From assembly GCA_017612495.1 (NCBI GenBank), contig JAGAFQ010000115.1, forward strand, positions 1 to 15,479: DNA of 15,479 nucleotides, in the 5' to 3' direction. Both the position numbers and the translations under genes were made by a program. The notes under the pieces were generated by a model. It did not search any database, was not told the DNA's origin, and was given only the letters and a program-made list of their open reading frames with translations. Shown piece by piece: positions 8,187 through 15,413 of this stretch. Origin of the DNA: Clostridia bacterium (GTDB taxonomy: Bacteria; Bacillota; Clostridia; Oscillospirales; CAG-272). Position 1 is the first letter of the stretch; every line of letters starts with the position of its first letter.

Positions 8187-8188
8187 CA

Positions 8189-8224
8189 AAACAAAAATCC
8201 TTCCGAAAGGAAGGATTTTTGTTT
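8189..8224. terminator. Bidirectional Rho-independent terminator
   Basis: A perfect 16-bp stem (8189-8204 with 8209-8224) closed by a GAAA loop, with a CCTTCC/GGAAGG core flanked by A and T runs on both sides. It serves the RNase J/ATPase unit on plus and the repair operon on minus, and it overlaps the uracil-DNA glycosylase stop codon (8225-8223). Confidence 0.93.
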
Positions 8225-8792
8225 ATTTTATTTTGTCGTATTCCGCTTTTATTTTTTGCATATCGATGAGCATATCCTCTTTTTTGCGCGGATCGCGCAA
8301 AAGGGCGGAGGGATGATATACCGCGGTTATCAAATATTTTCCCCGCTTGATGAACGTGCCGTGCTCGGCGGTTATTTTGTAATCGGGCTTTATTATCCGC
8401 ATTGCCGCTATCCTGCCGAGGCACACGATAATATCGGGGTCTATAAGCTTTACCTGCGCGCGTAAAAAATCTATGCACTTATCCTCTTCTTCGGGCTTCG
8501 GATCTCGGTTTTTCGGCGGACGGCATTTTAAGATGTTTGCGATATAGACGTCTTCTCTTTGAATATCGACGGCAAATAAGAATTTATCGAGCAGTTTTCC
8601 CGCCGCGCCGACAAAGGGAATGCCCGAAAGATCCTCTTTTTCGCCGGGCGCTTCGCCTATAAACATAAGCTTTGCCTTGGGGTTTCCCGTGCCGAAAACG
8701 AGATTCGTGCGGCTTTCGCCGAGCGAACACTCACGGCATTTTTCGCAATGAGCCTTTAATTCTTCGAGTGTCAAAAAAGCATTGCAGTCCAT
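8223..8792 (-). CDS. Family 4 uracil-DNA glycosylase (Fe-S)
   Basis: A 189-residue uracil-DNA glycosylase of family 4 (UDGa type), which removes uracil from DNA to start base-excision repair. The four expected [4Fe-4S] cysteines are visible: Cys19 and Cys22 (CxxC), Cys90 (in ILKCRPP) and Cys106. The active-site motif GEAPGE spans residues 46-51, followed by PFVGAAGKLL, and the HPSALLR motif sits near the C-terminus. Start ATG 8792-8790 is preceded by AGAGGTG, which overlaps the end of the upstream Cys-rich gene (10-nt gap). Last gene of a three-gene operon with that gene and an OGG-type glycosylase. The C-terminal codons run into the bidirectional terminator. The family can look like the phage SPO1 polymerase-related domain in automated annotation, but the Cys pattern and GEAPGE favour an active glycosylase. 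Confidence 0.94.
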   Translation of the reverse strand: MDCNAFLTLEELKAHCEKCRECSLGESRTNLVFGTGNPKAKLMFIGEAPGEKEDLSGIPFVGAAGKLLDKFLFAVDIQREDVYIANILKCRPPKNRDPKPEEEDKCIDFLRAQVKLIDPDIIVCLGRIAAMRIIKPDYKITAEHGTFIKRGKYLITAVYHPSALLRDPRKKEDMLIDMQKIKAEYDKIK

Positions 8793-8802
8793 ATTTACAC
8801 CT

Positions 8803-9462
8803 CTATTTGAGAGTTATTGAATCGGCTTCCAATATCGCGTTTGCCGAGAGGGAATTATCCGGCTCGATATCAAGCTTTTTATGGCATTTTTTGCACGATA
8901 CCGTTATCTTGTTTTCGCGGCTTTCCACCAAAAAGTCGCCGCCGTCTTCGCAGTCGCAAAAGATCTTGTGTTCATCCGCCAAATCCCCCAAAACGAAAAG
9001 CACGACATCCTGCATGTGTCTGTCGATGAACTGTTCGGGATGATTTATTTCTGCTCTGTTGTCAAAGACGGTTTGAGGATCTTCAATGCCCATTGCGGCA
9101 AACAGATTTTTTAAGTCCTCTGCCGATTCCAAAAGGTTTTTTTCGATGTTTTCGTCACTGCCCGAAAAGAAAACGGAAATTCCCGAATAAGGGCATTGCA
9201 AAGTGAAATCATCTTTTGAAAAGAACAGATCCTTTGTGATCTTGAATGAGTGCGTGCCGCCGCAGGCGATGCAGGGAATGGTGATCTGCACCTTGCCGTC
9301 GGGCAATGCTTGCAATACGAGTTTGTTTTCGTTTTGGCACGAGCATTTGAGCTTTACGAGCTGACCTTTTGCGAGCATAAACGTGCCCACGATGCCCGTT
9401 ATCGTCATTCCGCAATCATTACAGCGATAGGCGATGTTCGTTCTGTTTTCGGAAATTACCAT
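8803..9462 (-). CDS. Cys-rich putative zinc-binding protein, function unknown
   Basis: I do not recognise a characterised family. The 219-residue protein has cysteine groups at 14/17, 40/42, 64/67, 90, 169/171 and 190/193. CxxC (14/17) with CxC (40/42), and CxC (169/171) with CxxC (190/193), would each make a four-Cys zinc ribbon in mirror order; the middle group (64/67 plus Cys90 in CPYSG) has only three Cys. Residues 103-165 are Cys-free and look helical. There is no signal peptide or membrane segment, so it is probably cytoplasmic. Start ATG 9462-9460 has GGAG about 10 nt upstream; the frame is open back to 9534, but that would overlap the ogg gene. It begins four bases after ogg stops and ends 10 nt before the uracil glycosylase starts, so all three are almost certainly co-transcribed. 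A role in repair is only suggested by this position. Confidence 0.8.
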   Translation of the reverse strand: MVISENRTNIAYRCNDCGMTITGIVGTFMLAKGQLVKLKCSCQNENKLVLQALPDGKVQITIPCIACGGTHSFKITKDLFFSKDDFTLQCPYSGISVFFSGSDENIEKNLLESAEDLKNLFAAMGIEDPQTVFDNRAEINHPEQFIDRHMQDVVLFVLGDLADEHKIFCDCEDGGDFLVESRENKITVSCKKCHKKLDIEPDNSLSANAILEADSITLK

Positions 9463-9466
9463 ACAG

Positions 9467-10318
9467 TCAATTCTCCTTTTTTTCTCTGTCGAGCATATAG
9501 CGTTCAAAATAGAATAAGTATTGTTGTGCGACACCGCCGTAAGGACCGAGCTTGTCGGTTTCCAATCCCGACGGAAAATATTTTGCGATAACTTTTTTTA
9601 TCCATACGTCAACGGGAAAAGCATCGGTCTTGTCAAGCCCGAAAAGCATAACGCAGTTTGCCACCTTGGGACCGACTCCCGAAATTTTGCAAAGTTCATT
9701 CAGCGCATCGGCACTTGACATTTCTTTTATCTTGCCGCCGTCTGTATCGTTTTCGACCTCGCGCCTTGCGGCATCGAATATGTATTTTGCCCTGAATCCC
9801 GTTTTTCTTTCAAAAATGGCGTCGGTGCCGGCAGAAAACAGAGCGTTTGCCGTCGGGAAAGTATAGAACTCTCTTTTGTCGGGAGCGATAATTTTTTCGC
9901 CGAAATCACGGCTTATGCGCTCAACGATGCCCATAATGCGCGGGATGTTGTTGTTTTGAGAAATGATGAACGAAATGAGCGTTTCGTGAAAATCCTGACG
10001 CAGTATGCGTATTCCGTCGCCGACTGCCATCGCGCGCTTTATTATATCATCGCATTTGAATGCCGACAAAATGCTCATTTGCACCTCGTCATAGTCGCAG
10101 TCAAGCGCAAGAAAATGCTCCCAGAGCTTTGCGTTTTCCCGCCTCTCCGAGGTTTCGGTATATATTTTTTTATCGTCTTGAGAAAAGGCGGCATATTCGC
10201 CGAAGGCAACGCCCTCCCAAACGTTTTTTTCGAGATTTTTATTGAATCTGAAGCATTGACCGCAGTCGAAGATCATATCAAGATCAAAATGCTTAGGACG
10301 CGAAAACGTGTATTTCAA
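9467..10318 (-). CDS. ogg: OGG-type 8-oxoguanine DNA glycosylase/lyase
   Basis: A 283-residue DNA glycosylase of the HhH-GPD superfamily, OGG1-like branch, which excises 8-oxoguanine and nicks the strand by beta-elimination. The N-terminal domain carries DCGQCFRF (18-25). The segment SFIISQNNNIPRI matches the DNA-contacting loop of human OGG1. The helix-hairpin-helix ISGVGPKVANC gives the Schiff-base Lys218, and FPVDVW gives the catalytic Asp237; their 19-residue spacing equals that of human Lys249 and Asp268. Start is TTG 10318-10316 with GAGG about 7 nt upstream and no better ATG nearby. First gene of the operon with the Cys-rich protein and family 4 uracil glycosylase. Its promoter must lie in 10319-10398, overlapping that of the divergent gene; I see only a weak candidate (TTCGTT, 16 bp, TATACA on minus). 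Confidence 0.93.
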   Translation of the reverse strand: MKYTFSRPKHFDLDMIFDCGQCFRFNKNLEKNVWEGVAFGEYAAFSQDDKKIYTETSERRENAKLWEHFLALDCDYDEVQMSILSAFKCDDIIKRAMAVGDGIRILRQDFHETLISFIISQNNNIPRIMGIVERISRDFGEKIIAPDKREFYTFPTANALFSAGTDAIFERKTGFRAKYIFDAARREVENDTDGGKIKEMSSADALNELCKISGVGPKVANCVMLFGLDKTDAFPVDVWIKKVIAKYFPSGLETDKLGPYGGVAQQYLFYFERYMLDREKKEN

Positions 10319-10337
10319 AACAGTACCTCTTTGTGTG

Positions 10338-10366
10338 TTGATTTTTCGTTTTGCAGACTGTATAAT
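10338..10366 (+). promoter_or_regulatory. Sigma-A type promoter for the DUF6062-like gene
   Basis: TTGATT at 10338-10343, a 17-bp spacer, then a perfect TATAAT at 10361-10366. Predicted start is near 10373, giving a leader of about 26 nt. It sits in an 80-bp gap shared with the divergent repair operon. Confidence 0.7.
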
Positions 10367-10398
10367 AAAAGCATAATAACAACGAACGGAATTTGAAA

Positions 10399-11124
10399 AT
10401 GAAAGAAAAAATATATACTATCCCGATAAACGAGACTTTTGACAAGATCGCCGAAGATAATTCCATCGGCTGTCCGCTTTGCGCCCTTTACCGCGAGGTG
10501 GAGATCAATGAGACCGAAACGATCTTAGGCGGCGCCATGATGGTGCCCGAAATAAGACAGAAAACCAATGTCGAGGGCTTTTGCCGCACGCATTACGATA
10601 TGATGTTCGAGAGCGGCGGAAAGCTCGCTTTGGGACTCATTTTGGAAAGTCACCTCGATACGCTCAAAGACGATCTTAAAAATTCGTTTTCGCTTATGCC
10701 TGCCGGCAGCAAGCAGGAAAAACGCATCTCTGAATTGCAGCATTCCTGCTATATCTGTTCAAGAGTCAACGCGACTTTTGAGAAGATGCTCGAAAACACC
10801 GTGCTTTTGTGGCAGGATGAAAAAGAGTTCCGCGAGAAATTTTCAAAAATGCCTTATTTTTGTCTTGACCATTACAAGGCGCTTATCGAGACTGCCAAAA
10901 GAGAACTGCCCAAAAAAGTCTTTGCCGATTTTTATGAGGCGCTTTCGGCTATCGAAAACGGCTATCTTGCAAAACTCGGCGGCGATATCAGCTGGTTTTG
11001 CAAAAAGTTCGATTATCGCTATGAAAACGAGCCGTGGTACGATTCAAAGGACGCCATTGAGCGCTCGTTCAAGTTTTTGAGCGGAGATCTGCACAAGATC
11101 ACCAAAAAACCGGGACAAAACTGA
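10399..11124 (+). CDS. DUF6062-like protein with two CxxC...CxxH modules
   Basis: A 241-residue protein that resembles the DUF6062 family of Firmicutes; recognition is from memory of the N-terminal pattern (KEKIYTIP, CPLC, PEIRQKTN, GFCRTHY) and no function is known. Two modules of the same form are visible: Cys25/Cys28 with Cys62/His65, and Cys117/Cys120 with Cys155/His158. The spacers between the pairs are nearly equal (34 and 35 residues). This suggests an internal duplication and two metal sites, probably zinc, though Fe-S or redox use cannot be excluded. No signal peptide or membrane segment is seen. ATG 10399 is preferred with GGA eight bases before it; a TTG at 10393 in the same frame is too close. 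Stands alone between its own promoter and terminator, divergent from the repair operon. Confidence 0.83.
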   Translation: MKEKIYTIPINETFDKIAEDNSIGCPLCALYREVEINETETILGGAMMVPEIRQKTNVEGFCRTHYDMMFESGGKLALGLILESHLDTLKDDLKNSFSLMPAGSKQEKRISELQHSCYICSRVNATFEKMLENTVLLWQDEKEFREKFSKMPYFCLDHYKALIETAKRELPKKVFADFYEALSAIENGYLAKLGGDISWFCKKFDYRYENEPWYDSKDAIERSFKFLSGDLHKITKKPGQN

Positions 11125-11129
11125 TATAT

Positions 11130-11157
11130 GCCGCAGAGATATTCTCTGCGGCTTTTT
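11130..11157 (+). terminator. Rho-independent terminator after the DUF6062-like gene
   Basis: GCCGCAGAGA (11130-11139) pairs with TCTCTGCGGC (11143-11152) around a TAT loop, followed by TTTTT. It begins five bases after the stop codon. There is no T run on the minus side, so it should act only on plus; it touches the hemW stop codon at 11158-11156. Confidence 0.92.
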
Positions 11158-12286
11158 ATTCCGTTTCGATTATATCCGAAATGATGTAGTTACTTATCAA
11201 AAATCCCTTGGGTGTCAGCGCATAGCCGACGTCTGTTTTCTTTGCGTGAAAACTTTCAATAAACGGTTCGAGTTTCTTATAATATTTTTCATCGAAATCG
11301 ATACCGAATCGGCGGTAAAATTCGTGTTTGTCAATGCCGCGTGTCAGTCGCAAAGACAGCATAATATATTCTTCTTCGGCTTCTTTTATAAGTATTTTTT
11401 TGCAGTCTGCATGATCCTTTGGCAGAATTTTCGGGGAATTTATGAATTCTTCCGTGTTCTTCGGATTTGAAAATCTGTATCCGTCAAAATACGAGTGTGC
11501 CGCAGGGCCTATGCCTATATATTCCGTGCCGCGCCAATATTTTAAGTTGTGGCGGCATTCGCATCCCGCCTTTGCGAAGTTCGATATCTCATATTGATAA
11601 AAGCCGGCTTTTCTCAAACGCTCTATTGAGTCAAGATACATATCGCACACATCGTCTTCGCTCGGCAGATCAAGTGTGCTTTGCGTTTTGTAAAAGACGG
11701 TGCCCGGCTCGATTTTGAGCATATAGAGCGAGAGATGGTCGAGCGGCAGAGCAAGGGCAAAATCGAGCGTATCTTCAAGGCTTTTTTTGCTTTGCTTCGG
11801 CAGAGCATACATAATATCGGCATTGATGTGCGAAAAGCCGATATCCTTTGCCGTCATCACCGCATTTTGAAAATCCTTTGCGCTGTGTCGGCGTCCTATG
11901 AACTTCAAGATCTCGTCATCGTGACTTTGAAGCCCGAAAGACAGTCGGTTGACACCGCTTGAATACAGGGCTTTTTGCAGATCGCCGTCAGCCGTTTCGG
12001 GGTTGCATTCGACCGTGAATTCATAGTCTTTATCGACCGAAAAATTATCGAAAACCGCTTTTGTAATGGACAAAAGATTATCTTTTCCGACAGTCGGAGG
12101 AGTGCCTCCGCCGATAAAGACCGACGACACCGTGCGGCCCTTGCAAAGCTTTGAATATTCAAAAAGCGCCGCCGTCACCGCCTTTGTATATGCGTCTGCC
12201 GATTTAAGATCGCACCTTGAAAAGAAATCGCAATAATTGCATTTTCTTTTGCAAAACGGTATGTGTATATATATGCCGAGATCCAT
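11156..12286 (-). CDS. hemW: HemW, radical SAM heme chaperone
   Basis: A 376-residue radical SAM protein of the HemN/HemW family. The cluster motif CxxxCxxC is at Cys12, Cys16 and Cys19, followed by DF, and FIGGGTPP follows. It lacks the extra Cys after the triad that marks true coproporphyrinogen dehydrogenase HemN (CxxxCxxCxC), so the heme-trafficking protein HemW is the better call, although such genes are often labelled as coproporphyrinogen III oxidase. Length is normal for HemW. Start ATG 12286-12284 has GGAG about 6 nt upstream. It follows lepA by 18 nt, the usual Firmicutes pairing. In many relatives hrcA-grpE-dnaK-dnaJ comes next; here the convergent DUF6062-like gene does instead. 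No clear minus-strand terminator follows the gene. Confidence 0.93.
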   Translation of the reverse strand: MDLGIYIHIPFCKRKCNYCDFFSRCDLKSADAYTKAVTAALFEYSKLCKGRTVSSVFIGGGTPPTVGKDNLLSITKAVFDNFSVDKDYEFTVECNPETADGDLQKALYSSGVNRLSFGLQSHDDEILKFIGRRHSAKDFQNAVMTAKDIGFSHINADIMYALPKQSKKSLEDTLDFALALPLDHLSLYMLKIEPGTVFYKTQSTLDLPSEDDVCDMYLDSIERLRKAGFYQYEISNFAKAGCECRHNLKYWRGTEYIGIGPAAHSYFDGYRFSNPKNTEEFINSPKILPKDHADCKKILIKEAEEEYIMLSLRLTRGIDKHEFYRRFGIDFDEKYYKKLEPFIESFHAKKTDVGYALTPKGFLISNYIISDIIETE

Positions 12287-12304
12287 ATAAATCTCCGTTT
12301 TCGC

Positions 12305-14119
12305 TTATTCGTCCATTTTGAGCACAGCCATAAACGCATCCGGCGGCACTTCGACCGAGCCGAACTTGCGCATACGCTTTTTGCCCTCTTTTTGCTTTTC
12401 GAGCAGTTTTTTCTTACGCGTGATATCACCGCCGTAGCACTTTGCAAGGACGTCCTTGCGCACTGCCTTTACCGTTTCTCTTGCGATGATCTTGCCGCCT
12501 ATTGCCGCCTGTATCGGAATTTCAAAAAGCTGGCGCGGGATGTTGTCTTTTAATTTTTCACATATCCTTCTTGCTCTTGCATAGGCGTTATCTGCGTGAA
12601 CGATGAAAGAAAGCGCATCGACCATATCGCCGTTTAAGAGGATATCGAGCTTTACAAGACGGCTTTCTTCATAGCCGCTCATCTCATAGTCGAGTGACGC
12701 ATAGCCCTTTGAACGGCTCTTCAATGCGTCGAAAAAGTCATAGATTATCTCGTTGAGCGGAAGCTTATAGTGAAGCTCTGCGCGTGTATCGTCGATGTAT
12801 TTCATATCGATATAGACGCCGCGTCTGTCATTGCAAAGCTCCATTATGCTGCCGACGTATTCTACGGGAGTGATCACGGAGGCGTTCACTATCGGCTCCA
12901 TGGCGATCTCTATTTCTTCGGGAGACGGGTAGTTTGACGGGTTATCGATCATTATAGTTTCGCCGCCGCGCTTGACTATCTTATAAATAACGTTGGGGGC
13001 GGTGGTGATCAAATCGAGATTGAACTCTCTTTCGAGCCTTTCTTCGATGATCTCCATGTGCAAAAGTCCCAAAAATCCGCAGCGGAAGCCGAAGCCGAGC
13101 GCGGCGGAGGTCTCGGGCTCATAGACGAGGGCGGCATCGTTCAATTGAAGTTTTCCGAGCGCGTCGCGCAAATCGCCGTATTTTGAGCCGTCGGCGGGAT
13201 AAATGCCCGAATAGACCATGGGCAATGCGCGCTTAAAACCGGGAAAAGGCTCGCTTGTGCCGTTTTCGGCGGTGGTTATGGTATCGCCCACGCGGGTATC
13301 GGATATATCCTTGATGCTTGCGGTGATATAGCCGACGTCGCCTGCCGAAAGCTCTTCTTGCGGGCAGAGATTGAAAGGCGACATAAAGCCCGTTTCGACT
13401 ACCTCGAATTCTGCGCCGCTGTTCATAAGTCTTATCATATCGTGAGGGCGCACCTTGCCCTCGACGATGCGCACGTAGACGACAACGCCGAGATATGAAT
13501 CGTAATATGAATCGAAGATGAGCGCTTTTAAGGGAGCGTTTTCGTCGCCTTTCGGTGACGGTATATCGCTGATTATCTTCTTCATGACATCGGAAATATT
13601 GAGTCCCGTTTTTGCCGAAACGGCAGGGCAGCCGACAGCCGGGATGCCTATTACGTCTTCTATTTCCTTTTGAACGCGCAAGGGGTCTGCCGCAGGCAGG
13701 TCTATTTTGTTGATGATCGGCACTACCTCTAAATCGTTATCGACCGCAAGATAGGTGTTGGCAAGCGTCTGCGCTTCGATGCCCTGCGTCGCGTCAACGA
13801 CCAAAAGAGCGCCCTCGCAGGCTTTGAGTGAGCGCGACACCTCATAGTTGAAGTCGACGTGGCCGGGGGTGTCGATGAGGTTGAGAGTGTATTTTTCGCC
13901 GTCATCGGCGGTATATTCCAAGTTTACTGCGCGCGCTTTTATCGTGATGCCGCGTTCGCGCTCGATATCCATATTGTCGAGTAACTGTTCTTCGAGATCG
14001 CGTTGCTTTACCGTATCGGTATATTCGAGAATGCGGTCTGCAAGCGTGCTTTTGCCGTGGTCGATATGCGCAATTATGCAAAAGTTTCTTATTTTCTTTT
14101 GTCTTTCGCTCTGCTCCAT
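12305..14119 (-). CDS. lepA: Elongation factor 4 (LepA) GTPase
   Basis: A 604-residue ribosome-bound translational GTPase, EF4/LepA, close to the 599 residues of the E. coli protein. G1 is AHIDHGKST (17-25), the switch region is RERGITIKA, G3 is DTPGHVDF and G4 is NKIDLPAA. EF-G-like domains follow, and the LepA-specific C-terminal domain ends with KKRMRKFGSVEVP and FMAVLKMDE. Start ATG 14119-14117 has AAGGA about 8 nt upstream. A good sigma-A type promoter lies at 14194-14166 with a leader of about 40 nt. First gene of the lepA-hemW operon. All expected domains are present and nothing looks truncated. Confidence 0.97.
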   Translation of the reverse strand: MEQSERQKKIRNFCIIAHIDHGKSTLADRILEYTDTVKQRDLEEQLLDNMDIERERGITIKARAVNLEYTADDGEKYTLNLIDTPGHVDFNYEVSRSLKACEGALLVVDATQGIEAQTLANTYLAVDNDLEVVPIINKIDLPAADPLRVQKEIEDVIGIPAVGCPAVSAKTGLNISDVMKKIISDIPSPKGDENAPLKALIFDSYYDSYLGVVVYVRIVEGKVRPHDMIRLMNSGAEFEVVETGFMSPFNLCPQEELSAGDVGYITASIKDISDTRVGDTITTAENGTSEPFPGFKRALPMVYSGIYPADGSKYGDLRDALGKLQLNDAALVYEPETSAALGFGFRCGFLGLLHMEIIEERLEREFNLDLITTAPNVIYKIVKRGGETIMIDNPSNYPSPEEIEIAMEPIVNASVITPVEYVGSIMELCNDRRGVYIDMKYIDDTRAELHYKLPLNEIIYDFFDALKSRSKGYASLDYEMSGYEESRLVKLDILLNGDMVDALSFIVHADNAYARARRICEKLKDNIPRQLFEIPIQAAIGGKIIARETVKAVRKDVLAKCYGGDITRKKKLLEKQKEGKKRMRKFGSVEVPPDAFMAVLKMDE

Positions 14120-14165
14120 ATTAGTAATCCTTCATCATAAATGATTTTTCCGTCGTAATATTATA

Positions 14166-14194
14166 ATTATACTATATACATATCGAATTGGCAA
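14166..14194 (-). promoter_or_regulatory. Sigma-A type promoter for lepA-hemW
   Basis: On the minus strand, TTGCCA (14194-14189), a 17-bp spacer and a perfect TATAAT (14171-14166). Predicted start is near 14159. The -35 box lies within a few bases of the T run of the alr terminator, so the two units are packed with almost no gap. Confidence 0.8.
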
Positions 14195-14196
14195 GT

Positions 14197-14223
14197 AAAA
14201 AAGGAAGCAAACGCTTCCTTTTT
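14197..14223 (-). terminator. Rho-independent terminator after alr
   Basis: An 11-bp stem (14198-14208 with 14213-14223) with a GGAAGC/GCTTCC core and a four-base loop, with A/T runs on both sides. Read on minus, it starts four bases after the alr stop codon and ends in a run of T just before the lepA -35 box. Confidence 0.9.
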
Positions 14224-14227
14224 GTCA

Positions 14228-15409
14228 TTATTCGCGATATGCTCTCGAAACGCGCTTTCCGACAAGGCACAAAACCTCATAGGGTATCGTGCCGGCGCAT
14301 TTTGCAAGAGCTTCGATCTGTTCGGGCTCGTCCCCGAAGATCGTTACGGTATCGCCGATTTTTATATCGTCTTCAAAGCCCGTGATATCCACCATACATT
14401 GATCCATGCAAATATGACCGATAACGGGGCATGATCTGCCGCCGATCTTCACTCGGCTCTTTTCAAAGGCTCTTATAAAACCGTCGGCATAGCCTATCGG
14501 CAAAGTAGCCACCGTGCGGTCTTCTTCTGCTTTATATGTGGCGCCGTAGCTGACCGTATCGCCTTTTTTGAGTGTGAATATATGAGATACCGTTGTGCAG
14601 AATTTCATTACCGGCTTTGTGTCAAGCGGCATATCGGGTGATAAACAGCCGTATAAAAGCATACCGAAGCGCACTAAATTCTCGTGCATATCAACGTCAA
14701 AAACGCAGGCGGGACTGTTGCATACGTGGCGGTATTTGAAGTCATATCCGACTTTTTTTACAACGTCGCGATAGACGTCATACTGCTTTTTCGTCATCGT
14801 ACACGACGGCTCGTCGGCGCAGGCAAAGTGCGTGAAAATGCCCTCGACCGAGAAACACTCGTTTCGGCAGATCTTTTTGATATTCTCGATGTCGCTGTCG
14901 GTATTTGCGAAGCCGAGACGGTTCATACCCGTGTTGAGTTTTATGTGCACCTTGAGTTTCTTATCAGATTTTCGGCTCGAAGCGACGCCTGAGAGCGCAT
15001 TTGCATATTCGGCTGAAAAGACCGTTTGAGTGATATCGTATTTTATGAGCAGATCATAGTCTTCGGGCAAGGTGTAGCCCAAGATGAGAATTTCGCAGCC
15101 GTCAAAATCGCGCAGAGCCGAGCGAAGCTGTATCGCCTCCGCAATGCACGAAACACCGAATATGCGCGCTCCCTCGCTTGCAAGGGCTTTTGCGCACATA
15201 TTCGCGCCGTGACCGTAGGCATCTGCTTTCAAAATGCACACACTGTCACATTCGGGCGCATTTTTCTTTAAGTGTTCCGTTATCTTTCGATAGTTGCCCT
15301 TAAGTGCGCAAAGGTCGATTTCCGCCCAGGTCTTTGAGTGGCGCAGAATATCGTTTTTGTATTCGGGTGCGACCGAGATCGCGGTATCGTAGATGAAATT
15401 TTCGCTCAT
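14228..15409 (-). CDS. alr: Alanine racemase
   Basis: PLP-dependent alanine racemase of fold type III, which makes D-alanine for peptidoglycan and teichoic acid. The PLP lysine is Lys61 in ILKADAYGHG and the second catalytic base is Tyr288 in SYGATYKAE; their spacing (227) fits the Lys39/Tyr265 pair of the Geobacillus enzyme. KLNTGMNRLGF, HICMDQCMVDI and the C-terminal YEVLC segment also fit. The chosen ATG at 15409-15407 has AAGGA about 9 nt upstream and gives 393 residues; an in-frame TTG at 15436 would add nine but has no ribosome binding site. The first 27 residues before the usual TWAEIDL start are about 20 longer than typical. The gene begins four bases after the stop of another reading frame, so it is probably the last gene of an operon continuing to the right. 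It ends at its own terminator. Confidence 0.95.
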   Translation of the reverse strand: MSENFIYDTAISVAPEYKNDILRHSKTWAEIDLCALKGNYRKITEHLKKNAPECDSVCILKADAYGHGANMCAKALASEGARIFGVSCIAEAIQLRSALRDFDGCEILILGYTLPEDYDLLIKYDITQTVFSAEYANALSGVASSRKSDKKLKVHIKLNTGMNRLGFANTDSDIENIKKICRNECFSVEGIFTHFACADEPSCTMTKKQYDVYRDVVKKVGYDFKYRHVCNSPACVFDVDMHENLVRFGMLLYGCLSPDMPLDTKPVMKFCTTVSHIFTLKKGDTVSYGATYKAEEDRTVATLPIGYADGFIRAFEKSRVKIGGRSCPVIGHICMDQCMVDITGFEDDIKIGDTVTIFGDEPEQIEALAKCAGTIPYEVLCLVGKRVSRAYRE

Positions 15410-15413
15410 TTTT

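Noticed and set aside
9463..9534. Longer start for the Cys-rich protein
   Set aside because: It would overlap the ogg coding end by about 70 nt and lacks a ribosome binding site; the ATG at 9462 has GGAG upstream.
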